DNA of 64,000 bases from positions 1 through 64,000 of the forward strand of contig SUVN01000009.1 in the NCBI GenBank assembly GCA_015061985.1. The letters run 5' to 3'. Origin of the DNA: Akkermansiaceae bacterium. GTDB taxonomy: Bacteria; Verrucomicrobiota; Verrucomicrobiia; Verrucomicrobiales; Akkermansiaceae. Positions 54,690-63,870 of this stretch are shown here, one piece after another (the stretch's first letter is position 1; each line of letters starts with the position of its first letter). The notes below the pieces were generated by a model. It saw only the letters and a program-made list of their open reading frames with translations. It had not been told where the DNA came from and ran no database searches. A program made the position numbers and the translations under genes.

Positions 54690-56135
54690 ATGAGCAAGGA
54701 GAAAACAAAGAAGGAAAAAGCAGACCTGAAGTCCGGGGGTGTCACACCGGAGGCCACGCAGGTGATTATGCCTCAGGCTCCCGGGGTAGAGAAGAGTCTG
54801 CTCTCCATGATGACCATTGACCCGACCAATATCGTGTCGCAGTGTATCTCTGAGGGGATGACCGGCGAGTATTTCTACATTCCGGCGCACCGCATTCTGT
54901 GGGATATCTTCCGCGCCCGCTATGACAAGGGGTTGCCGATAGACGTGACCTCGGTCGCGCAGGAGCTGACCGACCATAATAAGCTGGAGGCCGTCGGCGG
55001 GCAGGCCGGGCTCATGGATATTTTTTCCTTTGCCACGACCACCGCGCTCTTCCGCATGCATTTCGATACGCTGCGCGAGAAATTTGTGCGCCGCGCCATC
55101 ATCCTGGCATCCAACCGCGCATCGGAGGCGGCCTACACCAGTGAGGCAGAGATAGAGACGCTGCTGGACCAGACGGAGCAGGAGGTGCTGCAGATTCGCC
55201 AGAGCGCGGATAAGAATGAGGAATGGAGCCTGAATCGGGATATCAACGCTGCTATGACCAATCTGGAGCGTATGATGAACAGTAACGGTGAAATCCTCGG
55301 CCTTTCTACCGGGTATCCGCGTCTGGATAAGATGATTAACGGGTTGAAGAGCGGTGAGCTCTTCGTTATCGCCGCCCGCCCGTCCATGGGTAAGACCTCG
55401 TTCATGCTTAACATTCTGGAGCATCTGGCGCTGGATGTGAAGAAGCCGGTGCTGGCGTTTTCCTGCGAAATGCCCAGCGTGCAGCTGGTGGAGCGTCTGC
55501 TCTATGCGCGCAGCGGAGTGAGCAAGCAGCAGCTGCTCTCCAAGGGCGGCTCTTTCTCCAAGGAAGAGATGAAGCGCCTCAAATACGCTATCACGGAAAT
55601 GCGTGCCAGCAAGCTCGTGATTGATGATACGGCCGGTATCTCCATCTCTGAGCTCCGTGCCAAGGCGCGCCGGGTGATGCGTGACCACCCGGATCTCTGC
55701 TGCATTGGTATCGACTACCTCCAGCTCATGCGCTCCCATACCAAGCAGGCTCAGAACAGCCGCGAACGTGAAATTGCTGAAATCTCCGGCGGCCTTAAAG
55801 CGCTGGCCAAGGAGTTGCGGCTGCCCATCATCGTGCTGGCTCAGCTGAACCGCGGCCCGGAAAACCGCCCCGGCAAGAACAAGGGCGTGCCGATGATGAG
55901 TGACCTGCGCGAATCCGGTGCCATTGAGCAGGATGCCGATATGATTGGCTTGCTGTACCGCTCTGCCTACTATGCAGAGGATGACGAGGAGCGCCAGGAA
56001 ATCGGCTCGGATGCCAACCTCGCGCTGGCCAAGAACCGTAACGGCCCCACAGGTGACGTGCCGCTGACCTTCCATGCGGAGCTGATGCGCTTTGTGCCGC
56101 GTATCCCGCGTCCGGATGAGGACGGCGGTGAATAA
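54690..56135 (+). CDS. dnaB: Replicative DNA helicase DnaB
   Basis: The 481-aa hexameric helicase unwinds DNA at the replication fork. The N-terminal primase-interaction domain (PQAPGVEKSLLSMM…) spans ~25-125. The RecA-like motor has Walker A ARPSMGKT (~229-236), Walker B LCCIGIDYLQLM, and later QLNRGPENRP and SDLRESGAIEQDADMIGLLYR. Length is normal and there is no intein. The Lys-rich start (MSKEKTKKEK) is an extension. The amidase gene begins 5 bases after its stop. Confidence 0.95.
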   Translation: MSKEKTKKEKADLKSGGVTPEATQVIMPQAPGVEKSLLSMMTIDPTNIVSQCISEGMTGEYFYIPAHRILWDIFRARYDKGLPIDVTSVAQELTDHNKLEAVGGQAGLMDIFSFATTTALFRMHFDTLREKFVRRAIILASNRASEAAYTSEAEIETLLDQTEQEVLQIRQSADKNEEWSLNRDINAAMTNLERMMNSNGEILGLSTGYPRLDKMINGLKSGELFVIAARPSMGKTSFMLNILEHLALDVKKPVLAFSCEMPSVQLVERLLYARSGVSKQQLLSKGGSFSKEEMKRLKYAITEMRASKLVIDDTAGISISELRAKARRVMRDHPDLCCIGIDYLQLMRSHTKQAQNSREREIAEISGGLKALAKELRLPIIVLAQLNRGPENRPGKNKGVPMMSDLRESGAIEQDADMIGLLYRSAYYAEDDEERQEIGSDANLALAKNRNGPTGDVPLTFHAELMRFVPRIPRPDEDGGE

Positions 56136-56140
56136 GCTTT

Positions 56141-57052
56141 ATGTGTAAACGATTGATTCAGGTAGTTTTCGTTCTGGCACTGGTGGTGCTGGGCTTATCT
56201 GCTTGCAGCAGTATTCCGACCGGCAGTCGGAACGGCGTAGTCGTGCTGGATATCGGCCACTTCATCGGCGGTGAGGGGGCATCCACCCCCGGTGCGATCA
56301 ATGGAAAGATTATTCGCGAGTGCGCATTCTGGTATGAATACGCCTACTACGTGAAGCGGGAGATAGAGCGTTCCGGCTACAAATGCGTGGTCTGTAACCG
56401 TGGAAATGCCCCAACCACGGAGCCGCTCCGTTCCTTTGCCCGCCGTGCCGGTGTGGTACAGCTGCGCCGCCCGGATCGCAATGCGGCGCGTTATCCTTCC
56501 CATTATCACCCGGACCGTGTGGCGAGCGGGATGGTGAGCGCAGACTATGCCATATATCGCCGTGCCTCTGCCGTGGTGTTCCTGCACCATAACAGTTCCG
56601 GCGCTTGGACAAACTCTCCCATGCCCTCCATTATTCTGAGTAACCGTTACAACGGCCGTCCGCTCGCTTCGTCTATCGCGCAGACGCTGAACCGCGAGGT
56701 GCTCAATCATGGCATGGATAACGGTGGGCGGGAGTGCAAGGTGCAGGTGCGCTATGTGGATGCCGACCGCGCTGCGGGCTGGCTCAATGCCTGCGATGAT
56801 TCGGGAATCCCCGCCGCCGTCATCGAGGCTGCTTTCCTGAACAATCGAAACCATGCCGCTTATCTGGCAGACCCGGCCAAGGCGCGTTACTATGCGGAAT
56901 CCATTGGGCGCGGCGTGGTGGCCTACCTGCGCAGCGGGCAGGCAGTCAACCATGTGCGCGCCGATGAGAATAAGGCTGATGAAGGCTCTTTCGGCTACGC
57001 TGCAGAATCCCGCCGTCTCAAAGTGCCGGGTGCCAAATTGCTCGTCCGCTGA
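56141..57052 (+). CDS. N-acetylmuramoyl-L-alanine amidase lipoprotein (Amidase_3)
   Basis: The 303-aa protein has a lipoprotein signal (VVLGLSACSS, Cys ~22) and an Amidase_3-type zinc fold. The first ligand is His in LDIGHFIGG, the second the Glu in GKIIRECAFWYEY, the third the His in VFLHHNSSG, and the catalytic Glu is in AAVIEAAFLNNRNHAAYL. It should cleave the amide between muramic acid and the stem peptide. It is tightly linked to dnaB (5-base gap), which may reflect only shared transcription. Confidence 0.85.
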   Translation: MCKRLIQVVFVLALVVLGLSACSSIPTGSRNGVVVLDIGHFIGGEGASTPGAINGKIIRECAFWYEYAYYVKREIERSGYKCVVCNRGNAPTTEPLRSFARRAGVVQLRRPDRNAARYPSHYHPDRVASGMVSADYAIYRRASAVVFLHHNSSGAWTNSPMPSIILSNRYNGRPLASSIAQTLNREVLNHGMDNGGRECKVQVRYVDADRAAGWLNACDDSGIPAAVIEAAFLNNRNHAAYLADPAKARYYAESIGRGVVAYLRSGQAVNHVRADENKADEGSFGYAAESRRLKVPGAKLLVR

Positions 57053-57324
57053 ATCACAATCAAAGATAAATGGGGGCTGCGGAAAGACGGCCTTCGGCGA
57101 AATCTTTGAGCGGCAGCTCCACGATGTCGGGAGGAGGAAGCCTGCTGATGTTGTTCCGGTGAGCAGGCCGGAGAAGTGTCGGAGTTGTTGTTGTCATATA
57201 TTATTTATTCTGCAATCGTGGGATATACGCATGGAAGATTTGCCCGGCATGCGGCACTTTTGCGCTTGCGGGGGCGGGGGAGATGGGGTATGATGTAGGG
57301 CAGAAATAAACCAACCCTTATTCC

Positions 57325-58131
57325 ATGGCAAGCCAACAGGAACCGGTAGCGGAATTCACCACGGTGCAGGCGGTTTTCGTGCGTCAGCGCAACTGCCTGC
57401 TGCTGCGTGCCGATATGTCGCCGCTGTATGTGGATTATTACCTGCACCTCATGCAGCACGGGCAGCGCAATGCAGAGCGTGAGGACAGCGTGCTCAAGAA
57501 GCTGCTCGCCTATTTCACCCTGCATCTGGTATCCCGCCCCTGGCAGGAGTACCATGCCTGGACCTTCAATACCTGCACCCCCGGCCCGGCCAACTATTTT
57601 GTTTCCGGCTCCTCCATTGATGAGGAGGTGGTCGGGCGTGCCTTTACCGAGGGGGTGCGAGAGACGGAGACGAACATGCTCTTTGCGCAGAACCTGATGC
57701 CCCATAAAGACCCGCAGACCTCAGCCATTACGCTGGGAAAGGGGAGCGTGGAATCCTGGGTAGAGTCCTACTATCGCCAAAGCGAGCAGCGCTTGGCTCG
57801 TGCCTTTGATTTGGGGAACGACCGCTTCGCCCTGCTTACGGCACAGCCCGGTGCCGACCACGATTGGTTGGAGGCACTCACCGCCGAGGATGTGCAGAAT
57901 ATCGATGAGGTAGAGCAGACGAAGGTGCTGGAGACCCGCAAGTTCTACTTCCGCTGCGGATGCACGGTGGAGAAGATTCTGCCCATCATCCGCGCCATGC
58001 GGCACAACTTTGCCGACCAGCTCTCCGAGCAGGGCTATGTGGAGGCTTCCTGCCCGCGCTGCGGTGCTGCCTACAAGGTGACCACGGAGATGCTGGAGGG
58101 CGGCGATGCCCCGGATACCCCCCCGGCCTGA
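57325..58131 (+). CDS. hslO: Hsp33-like redox-regulated chaperone
   Basis: The 268-aa protein ends with the Hsp33 zinc-switch layout: Cys211-x-Cys213 in FRCGCTVEKI and Cys243-x-x-Cys246 in SCPRCGAAY. The N-terminal substrate-binding domain is diverged but collinear (e.g. GSVESWVESYYRQSEQR). In this family the four Cys hold Zn2+ when reduced and form disulfides under oxidative stress, activating holdase function. The 270-base gap upstream shows no gene or clear promoter. The next gene starts 19 bases downstream. Confidence 0.85.
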   Translation: MASQQEPVAEFTTVQAVFVRQRNCLLLRADMSPLYVDYYLHLMQHGQRNAEREDSVLKKLLAYFTLHLVSRPWQEYHAWTFNTCTPGPANYFVSGSSIDEEVVGRAFTEGVRETETNMLFAQNLMPHKDPQTSAITLGKGSVESWVESYYRQSEQRLARAFDLGNDRFALLTAQPGADHDWLEALTAEDVQNIDEVEQTKVLETRKFYFRCGCTVEKILPIIRAMRHNFADQLSEQGYVEASCPRCGAAYKVTTEMLEGGDAPDTPPA

Positions 58132-58150
58132 TTATTTACTACTGCTGCTG

Positions 58151-58834
58151 ATGAAGCACCTGCTGCCATTGCTGCCTGTTCTGTTCCTGTGTGCCTGTAC
58201 CCCGGTGCGCACGGTGTACGATCAGTATGGACAGGAGGTGAAGGAGAGTGAGGGGGCCACGCAGTCCGACCTCAATTCCCGCTTTGAGAAGGAGTTTGAA
58301 TCCGCTTTCATGGAGAAAAAAGGGCAGGACGGCGTGCCGCAGACCTCCTCCAATCGCGTCAGCTCGTTCCAGAAGCATCTGGATGACTCCCGCAGGATGC
58401 AGGATGAATACCTCACAAAATCCTACGGTGCCCTGCGTGAGAATGATTCCCGCTCCGTCATCTATTCCGGTGCGGATACGCGTTATTCCCGGGATGACGA
58501 CCGCCGCGAAAAGGAACGCAAGATGGCCTATGGCAGCGACATGCGCCCGGATTTCATGAACCCCACCCACGGTATCAGCCATTCATCCCGCTATGGGGTG
58601 GACAGCACCCACCGCTCCTCCATGGATGGGGTGGCCGGGCCCGGGTATCATGACTCGACCTATGCCACTCCGGCGGCAGACTATGACCGCGATGATGCCA
58701 ACTGGTATGTGGAAGACCGCCGGAATAAGACACCTCAGCCCACCATCACCAACTTCCGTGAATATTATCGGCAGTCCATCAAGAGCACCCGCGAGCTTCT
58801 CGGCCGTGATAAAAAGGCTGAGGATGGCGAATAG
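58151..58834 (+). CDS. Lipoprotein of unknown function
   Basis: The 227-aa protein starts MKHLLPLLPVLFLCACTPV, with lipobox LCAC. The mature chain is very hydrophilic, rich in Asp, Arg, Ser and Tyr (…DSRRMQDEYLTKSYG…RYSRDDDRREKERK…). It has little predicted secondary structure until a final basic helix (TNFREYYRQSIKSTRELLGRDKK). It is probably a disordered envelope protein. It lies between hslO and an exported protein, likely in one transcript. Confidence 0.7.
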   Translation: MKHLLPLLPVLFLCACTPVRTVYDQYGQEVKESEGATQSDLNSRFEKEFESAFMEKKGQDGVPQTSSNRVSSFQKHLDDSRRMQDEYLTKSYGALRENDSRSVIYSGADTRYSRDDDRREKERKMAYGSDMRPDFMNPTHGISHSSRYGVDSTHRSSMDGVAGPGYHDSTYATPAADYDRDDANWYVEDRRNKTPQPTITNFREYYRQSIKSTRELLGRDKKAEDGE

Positions 58835-58857
58835 ATGAATCTGAAAAGGTGTTAAAC

Positions 58858-59787
58858 GTGGATTTGCGATTGCTGATTTGCCTTCTGCTGTGTTGTGCCG
58901 GAAACCTTGTTTCCGGGCAGCCATCCGCTGCACAGGGGATTGATTTCACCGTGCCGGAGCCCCGTCGGCCGGATTATGTATGGCGGTTGGAGCTGCTGCC
59001 CGCAGAGGGAGGTAGCCTGTCCCCGAAACAGGAGCGGGAGGCTCTTCGGCTGGTGGCAGAGCGCTGCCGCCTGCTGGCTCCGAATAGGGTGGCTCCGCGA
59101 CTGGTGCGGCATGAGGGGCAGGTGTTTCTGCATCTGTATTCCCCGCTGAAGCTTCGACCGGGAGAGGATGCCGCTGTCCTCCTGCAACATTTCCTCAATC
59201 GCCGCCCGCAGACTTGCTTTCTGGCGGTGCATCCCCGGCAGGAAGAACTGTTGGAGAGAGAGGACGTTATTAACCTCATCTCGCGCTACGAGCTGGAGAT
59301 GACCGCCTGGATGGAGAGTCCCCGCACCACCCCGCCGCCGCGTCTGCCGCACCTGCCGGATGTCGGTGATACCGCAGGCTACATATTGGCCGAGCAGCCC
59401 GGTATAGATGAGCAGGGGAATATCGGCTACGCATACCTCATCGTGCGTGCGCCTGAGGTGACCCGCAGCGAGGGGGTGCTTGTCAGCAATGAGGCTGTGG
59501 CAGAGGTGGAAATCGTGCCGGTCAGCGAGGTTCTGAGCCCGGAAAAGGGCGTACGGATTCGCCTGCTGCCGGAGGCTGCGGCACGTCTGCACCGATTAAC
59601 ACTTCCCCTGGCTCGGGAGAAAGGACACCTTGCACTGGTGTCCGATGGGAGTGTGCTGGCGGTGGCTGCCGTAACAGAGTCGCTGAGCCGGGAGTTCATC
59701 CTCACCGGGGCGGACACGCAGGATATGCTGTACTCACTGTTGCCGCCTCTTCCGTGCGAGGTGCGGCTGCATTCTGTCAGGGAATAA
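58858..59787 (+). CDS. Exported protein with SecD-P1-like C-terminus, unknown function
   Basis: The 309-aa product (GTG 58858 after AAAAGG; another GTG lies 9 bases upstream) has signal peptide MDLRLLICLLLCCAGNLVSG. Residues ~215-300 (VRIRLLPEAAARLHRLTLPLAREKG…LVSDGSVLAVAAVTE…FILTG) recall the periplasmic P1 fold of SecD, which also appears in standalone Verrucomicrobiota proteins. This is a resemblance only. It ends 10 bases inside the convergent small membrane-protein gene. Confidence 0.65.
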   Translation: MDLRLLICLLLCCAGNLVSGQPSAAQGIDFTVPEPRRPDYVWRLELLPAEGGSLSPKQEREALRLVAERCRLLAPNRVAPRLVRHEGQVFLHLYSPLKLRPGEDAAVLLQHFLNRRPQTCFLAVHPRQEELLEREDVINLISRYELEMTAWMESPRTTPPPRLPHLPDVGDTAGYILAEQPGIDEQGNIGYAYLIVRAPEVTRSEGVLVSNEAVAEVEIVPVSEVLSPEKGVRIRLLPEAAARLHRLTLPLAREKGHLALVSDGSVLAVAAVTESLSREFILTGADTQDMLYSLLPPLPCEVRLHSVRE

Positions 59788-60019
59788 TATACGGCAGGGG
59801 ATCAATCCCCAGCCCCAGTTTGAGCGCCAGATACAGAAGACACACCACGCAAATGGTGCCCACCAGTACGCGCATTACTTTGGTCAGAATCCAGACCCCC
59901 AGCAGGACGACGGCAATCACTCCCGCTACAGAGGTGTCGGCAGACGGAATCATGCTGCTGAAGTCTGTAGATTCAAACCACCCGAACAGGTGGGAGCATA
60001 TATCGCTGAGTTCAAACAT
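59777..60019 (-). CDS. Small two-helix membrane protein
   Basis: The 80-aa protein has two hydrophobic segments (VAGVIAVVLLGVWIL and VLVGTICVVCLLYLALKLG) after a short acidic N-terminus. The gene ends inside the 3' end of the convergent exported-protein gene and begins 2 bases after the rnz stop, so it is likely co-transcribed with rnz. No family is recognised. Confidence 0.6.
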   Translation of the reverse strand: MFELSDICSHLFGWFESTDFSSMIPSADTSVAGVIAVVLLGVWILTKVMRVLVGTICVVCLLYLALKLGLGIDPLPYIIP

Positions 60020-60021
60020 GA

Positions 60022-60936
60022 TTATTCTTCATCAAAAATAAGAGTTTTCGTCCATCCGTCGCGCGGGGTGAACGTGTTGGGGAAAATGGCACGCGCTACT
60101 TCGCGGAACGCCTTAGGATTGGGCAGGGAGGGGCTGTAATGCGTCAGCCACAGTTCACGCACCCCGCCGGCATCTGCCGCAAGCCGCGCTGCCTCGCTGA
60201 ACAGCATGTGGCGGTTTTCCAGCGCTTTGGGCAGCATCTCGTCCTCGCCGTACATCCCCTCGCAGATGAATAAATCTGAATCCGCCGCTGCTGCGGCAAT
60301 GCCGGGAGTGGGGCGCGTATCTGTGCAGTAGGTCAGCTTCAGCCCCCGGCGCGGCGCTCCCAGCACCATCTCCGGTGTGTAGGTGTTCCCCTCGTGTTCA
60401 ATCGTTTCACCCTTCTGCAGTCGGCTCCAGAAAGGCAGCGGAATTGCCAGTTCCCGTGCCCGGGCGGCATCAAAACGCCCTGCCCGCGGCAGGGAGAAGC
60501 TGTAGCCGTAGCACGGCACGCCGTGATTCACGCGGAACGCGCGGATATCACACTCCAGAAAATACATCAGCTCTTCTTCCGTCTCCAGCTCGCTCACTCG
60601 GATATCGAACGGAAGGTTCGGGGCTATGCTGCGCAGGGCATTCACCGCCCTCTCCGTACCCACTGGGCCCACAATGGAGAGCTCCTCCGTGCGACCCTGG
60701 TTACCCATCGTCAGCAGCAACCCCGGCAGGCCGGAAATGTGGTCGGCGTGCAGATGCGTGAACAATATCTTATCCACCGGTTTGAGCGTCACTCCGGCCC
60801 GCTGCGCCGCAATCTGCGTGCCCTCGCCGCAATCAATCAGCACGGCGTGTCCCTTGTAGCGCACCATCAGCGAGGTGAGCCAGCGATTCATCAGCGGCAG
60901 TGTGCCGCCCGTTCCCAGCAGACATATATCCAGCAC
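60022..60936 (-). CDS. rnz: Ribonuclease Z
   Basis: The 304-aa metallo-beta-lactamase nuclease cleaves 3' trailers from tRNA precursors. The metal motif HLHADH is at residues 61-66, preceded by LIDCGEGTQ. VNHGVPCYGYSF, TYCTDTRP and LTHYSP supply later ligands. Length fits the short tRNase Z form. The start codon is GTG, with a TTGACA-type promoter immediately upstream. It probably shares a transcript with the small membrane protein that follows. Confidence 0.93.
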   Translation of the reverse strand: MLDICLLGTGGTLPLMNRWLTSLMVRYKGHAVLIDCGEGTQIAAQRAGVTLKPVDKILFTHLHADHISGLPGLLLTMGNQGRTEELSIVGPVGTERAVNALRSIAPNLPFDIRVSELETEEELMYFLECDIRAFRVNHGVPCYGYSFSLPRAGRFDAARARELAIPLPFWSRLQKGETIEHEGNTYTPEMVLGAPRRGLKLTYCTDTRPTPGIAAAAADSDLFICEGMYGEDEMLPKALENRHMLFSEAARLAADAGGVRELWLTHYSPSLPNPKAFREVARAIFPNTFTPRDGWTKTLIFDEE

Positions 60937-60943
60937 GGCCGCT

Positions 60944-60973
60944 AGTGTCTCATAACAAAGCCCCCATTGTCAA
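60944..60973 (-). promoter_or_regulatory. Candidate promoter of rnz
   Basis: A perfect TTGACA (60968-60973), an 18-bp spacer and a weak GACACT (60944-60949), read leftward, ending 7 bases before the GTG. Confidence 0.4.
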
Positions 60974-61043
60974 GGCTATTCCCTGTTATAGTACCTATTC
61001 CGCAGGAATAGGTTTTCGTCCGCACGCCGTGCGTTTTCACCCG

Positions 61044-62204
61044 TCAGTTGCTGTGGGCACCCCCTTTGACGGTGATGAGAGTGATTTCCGGGCTGTTGCA
61101 GAGGCGGAAGAGCCAGCCGCTCCAGAGACGGGTGCCGCGCGAGACATAGAGCTGCCGCTCGCTGCGGCGGTAGAGCCCGGCCACAAAGCCCTTGTTGGCG
61201 AGGGCAATGAGGGAGCGCAGTCCGGGCATCATGCCGCCGTGGGTGTGGCCGGAGAGCTGGAGGTCAGCCGTGTTGTCCGGGTGCACAAAGGTGGCGGGTT
61301 GGTGCGCCAGCAGGATGGTGGCGCTGTCGGGCGGTGCGTTGCGGAGAGCGGCTCTGTAATCGGGCTGGCGGGTGATGCTCCGGGAGAATCGGCGCTCGGC
61401 TTCATCCCGCACGCCTGCCAGATAAAGAGAATCGGTGAGCGGCGTGCCCGCATTGTTGAGGAAACGGATGCCGCGTGCGCTCAGAAAGGACTCCCACTCG
61501 CACAGCCCGCTGTACACATCATGATTGCCGCCCACGGCATAGACACCCAGCGGGGCATTCAGCCCGCGCAGCGGCTCCAGATGCGCGCCGAATTGCTCCA
61601 CCGTGCCGTCCACAAAGTCGCCGGCGATGACGATGGCATCCGGATTCTGCGCGTTGGTGATGTCCACGACCCCCTGCGTGAACGCAGCGTCGGCAATATC
61701 ATCCGCATGCAAATCTGCCAGCAGAGCGATACGCAGCGGGACGGTCTCGGCGGGGAGCTGCGGCAGCTCGATGGTGATTTTGTTAACCTCCGGCAGTTGC
61801 AGGGAGTTGTACATGCCTACGCTCACGGTGGCGGCGGTGATGACCAGCAGCCCCACGCGGAGGCGGTTGCCGAGGCGGCGCCAATGTTGTTTGTCCGTTT
61901 TTCGGCACAGGGTGAGCCGCAGAAGTCCCAGCAGCAGGCTCAGCAGCAGAAGCAGGATGGCGTAAAAGAAGATGACCAGCCACACCCAGTTGGCAGGGAT
62001 GAGAATTTCCGGTGCCAGATGCGGGGTGAAGTACGATTCCCGCCCGCCCAGCAGGTACAGAATCTGGATTTTGCAGGCAGCCGCGGCGGTGATGAGCAGA
62101 TACAGCAGCTTCCACCACCAACGACAGAACAGCGGCAGAATGAGTAATCCTCCGACTACGAGGAAAATGACCAGTGAAAGTAAACAGGATATCTGGGCAA
62201 GCAT
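61044..62204 (-). CDS. Membrane-anchored calcineurin-like phosphoesterase
   Basis: The 386-aa protein has four N-terminal transmembrane segments (~1-150) and then a metallophosphoesterase domain. Its metal motifs are in order: DLHADD, GDFVDG, GNHD, the AHQP loop and SGHTHGG. It resembles the YkuE/YaeI group. The active site faces the periplasm if the topology follows the family. The substrate is unknown; lipid or cell-wall precursors are typical for the group. Confidence 0.88.
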   Translation of the reverse strand: MLAQISCLLSLVIFLVVGGLLILPLFCRWWWKLLYLLITAAAACKIQILYLLGGRESYFTPHLAPEILIPANWVWLVIFFYAILLLLLSLLLGLLRLTLCRKTDKQHWRRLGNRLRVGLLVITAATVSVGMYNSLQLPEVNKITIELPQLPAETVPLRIALLADLHADDIADAAFTQGVVDITNAQNPDAIVIAGDFVDGTVEQFGAHLEPLRGLNAPLGVYAVGGNHDVYSGLCEWESFLSARGIRFLNNAGTPLTDSLYLAGVRDEAERRFSRSITRQPDYRAALRNAPPDSATILLAHQPATFVHPDNTADLQLSGHTHGGMMPGLRSLIALANKGFVAGLYRRSERQLYVSRGTRLWSGWLFRLCNSPEITLITVKGGAHSN

Positions 62205-62225
62205 AGGGCAGGGGTGGATTCCGAA

Positions 62226-62258
62226 GAGCGGGGCGGCGTTGTTGCCGCCGCCCCGCTC
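62226..62258. terminator. GC-rich hairpin between the phosphoesterase and RNase genes
   Basis: A perfect 12-bp GAGCGGGGCGGC / GCCGCCCCGCTC stem with a 9-nt loop just after the RNase gene. There is no T run, so it may be an RNA-processing or mRNA-stability element. Confidence 0.5.
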
Positions 62259-62274
62259 TCGGTGATAAAGTTGG

Positions 62275-63870
62275 TTACATATTGGCCTGGTAGAGCGGCT
62301 TGTTGCCGTTGGCCGGGTTCAGGATGGCGAAAGATTCGCGGTGGATGGAGGGGTCACTGCGGAAGATGAGGCGACCGGAGCACTGGCGCTCCAGCTCCAC
62401 CAGCAGTTTGGCATCCTCATTCTTGAAACGGGAGAGCACATCGCTGTTCACCACCACAATCATGTCGCCTACCGTGTCGCGGTAGCGCTGGATGGTGGCT
62501 TTAATCTGGCGCTGAATCTCCACGCTCATGGTCATCACGCTCTTGATGCGACCGCGTCCGTTGCAGTACGGGCACTGGTCGTTCACGTAGTCCAGCAGCG
62601 ATTCGTTGATGCGCTGGCGTGTCATCTCCATGAGACCGATGGGGGTAATCTGCATCACCTGCGTCTTGGCCTTGTCGCGCTTGAGCGCTTCCTTCATGGC
62701 CTTGTACACGGCCATCTGATCCTTGCGGTGGCGCATATCGATGAAGTCTACCACCACCAGACCGCCGATGTTGCGCAGGCGCAGCTGGCGGGCAATCTCT
62801 CGGGCAGATTCCAGATTGGTCTCCAGGATGGTCTTGTCCAGATCCTTGTTACCCTTGTTGCGTCCGGTGTTGATGTCGATGGCGATGAGAGCTTCCGTCT
62901 CATCAATGACAAGGTAACCGCCGCAGGGCAGCAGCACCTGGCGCTGGAAGGTCTCGTTAATCTGTTTCTCAATGCCCAGTTCCTCAAAAATGGGCTGGCG
63001 GCAGGGGTAGTGCTGGATGTGGCGCTTGGCCCGGCGGGATATCTTGCCGGCAATCTCCTGCATACGCTGCGTGGTCTCCAGATTATCGCAGACGATGTTG
63101 TCCACATTGTCTGTCAGGAAGTCGCGCGCAGTGCGCTCAATCAAATCCGGCTCGCGGTATACGCTGACGGGGGCGGGTTGAGTGGCGAACTTTTCTTCCA
63201 CTTCACGCCACTGGGTCAGCAGCATGGCCAAATCCCGCACAAAGTGGCGGAAGCGCTGCCCCTGTGCCACCGTGCGCATGATGATGCCCATGCCTTCCGG
63301 CACGTTGAGTTTCTGCACAATCTGACGCAGACGCTGGCGTTCTTTCGGGTCGTCAATTTTGCGGGAGATACCGAACTGGTCGGTGAAGGGCATCAGCACG
63401 ATGTAACGCCCTGCCAGCGAGATATTGGTGGTCACGCGCGGCCCTTTGGAGCTGATGGGCCCCTTGGTCACCTGCACCATAATCTCTGAACCGATGGGAT
63501 AGATATCCGGGATGTCCTTGCTGGTGATTTTTTTCTGCTGCTTGCGGGGGCGGCCTTCGCGCTGAATCTCTTCCAGTGAGGAGTCCAGCGCCAGCGGCAG
63601 CGCATCCCAGAAGTGCAGGAAGGCGTTCTTCTCATAGCCAATGTCCACAAACATGGCCTTGAGCCCGGGTTCAATGTTCTTGACGCGGCCTTTGAAGATG
63701 CCGCCCACGATGTTATCTTCGCCCTCGCGCTCAATGCTGTATTCCTCCAGAACGCCGTCCTCCAGCAGGGCGACGCGGCGTTCCAGTTTCTCCGCATTGA
63801 TGACGATGGTCGTGCCCTCCTTCGGGTTGCACTGTCCGAACCCGAAGAAGTGTTTGACGCTATTAATCAT
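62275..63870 (-). CDS. rng: Ribonuclease E/G
   Basis: The 531-aa endoribonuclease matures rRNA and initiates mRNA decay. It has an S1 domain (~40-140; GGIFKGRVKNIEPGLKAMFVDIG), the RNase H-like and DNase I-like catalytic core (LVIDETEALIAIDINTG with metal-binding Asp, then GGLVVVDFIDM), and the zinc-link CPYC (~430). It has RNase G architecture without the long C-terminal scaffold of RNase E. ATG 63870 is chosen for the family-like N-terminus; another ATG lies 16 codons upstream. Confidence 0.92.
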   Translation of the reverse strand: MINSVKHFFGFGQCNPKEGTTIVINAEKLERRVALLEDGVLEEYSIEREGEDNIVGGIFKGRVKNIEPGLKAMFVDIGYEKNAFLHFWDALPLALDSSLEEIQREGRPRKQQKKITSKDIPDIYPIGSEIMVQVTKGPISSKGPRVTTNISLAGRYIVLMPFTDQFGISRKIDDPKERQRLRQIVQKLNVPEGMGIIMRTVAQGQRFRHFVRDLAMLLTQWREVEEKFATQPAPVSVYREPDLIERTARDFLTDNVDNIVCDNLETTQRMQEIAGKISRRAKRHIQHYPCRQPIFEELGIEKQINETFQRQVLLPCGGYLVIDETEALIAIDINTGRNKGNKDLDKTILETNLESAREIARQLRLRNIGGLVVVDFIDMRHRKDQMAVYKAMKEALKRDKAKTQVMQITPIGLMEMTRQRINESLLDYVNDQCPYCNGRGRIKSVMTMSVEIQRQIKATIQRYRDTVGDMIVVVNSDVLSRFKNEDAKLLVELERQCSGRLIFRSDPSIHRESFAILNPANGNKPLYQANM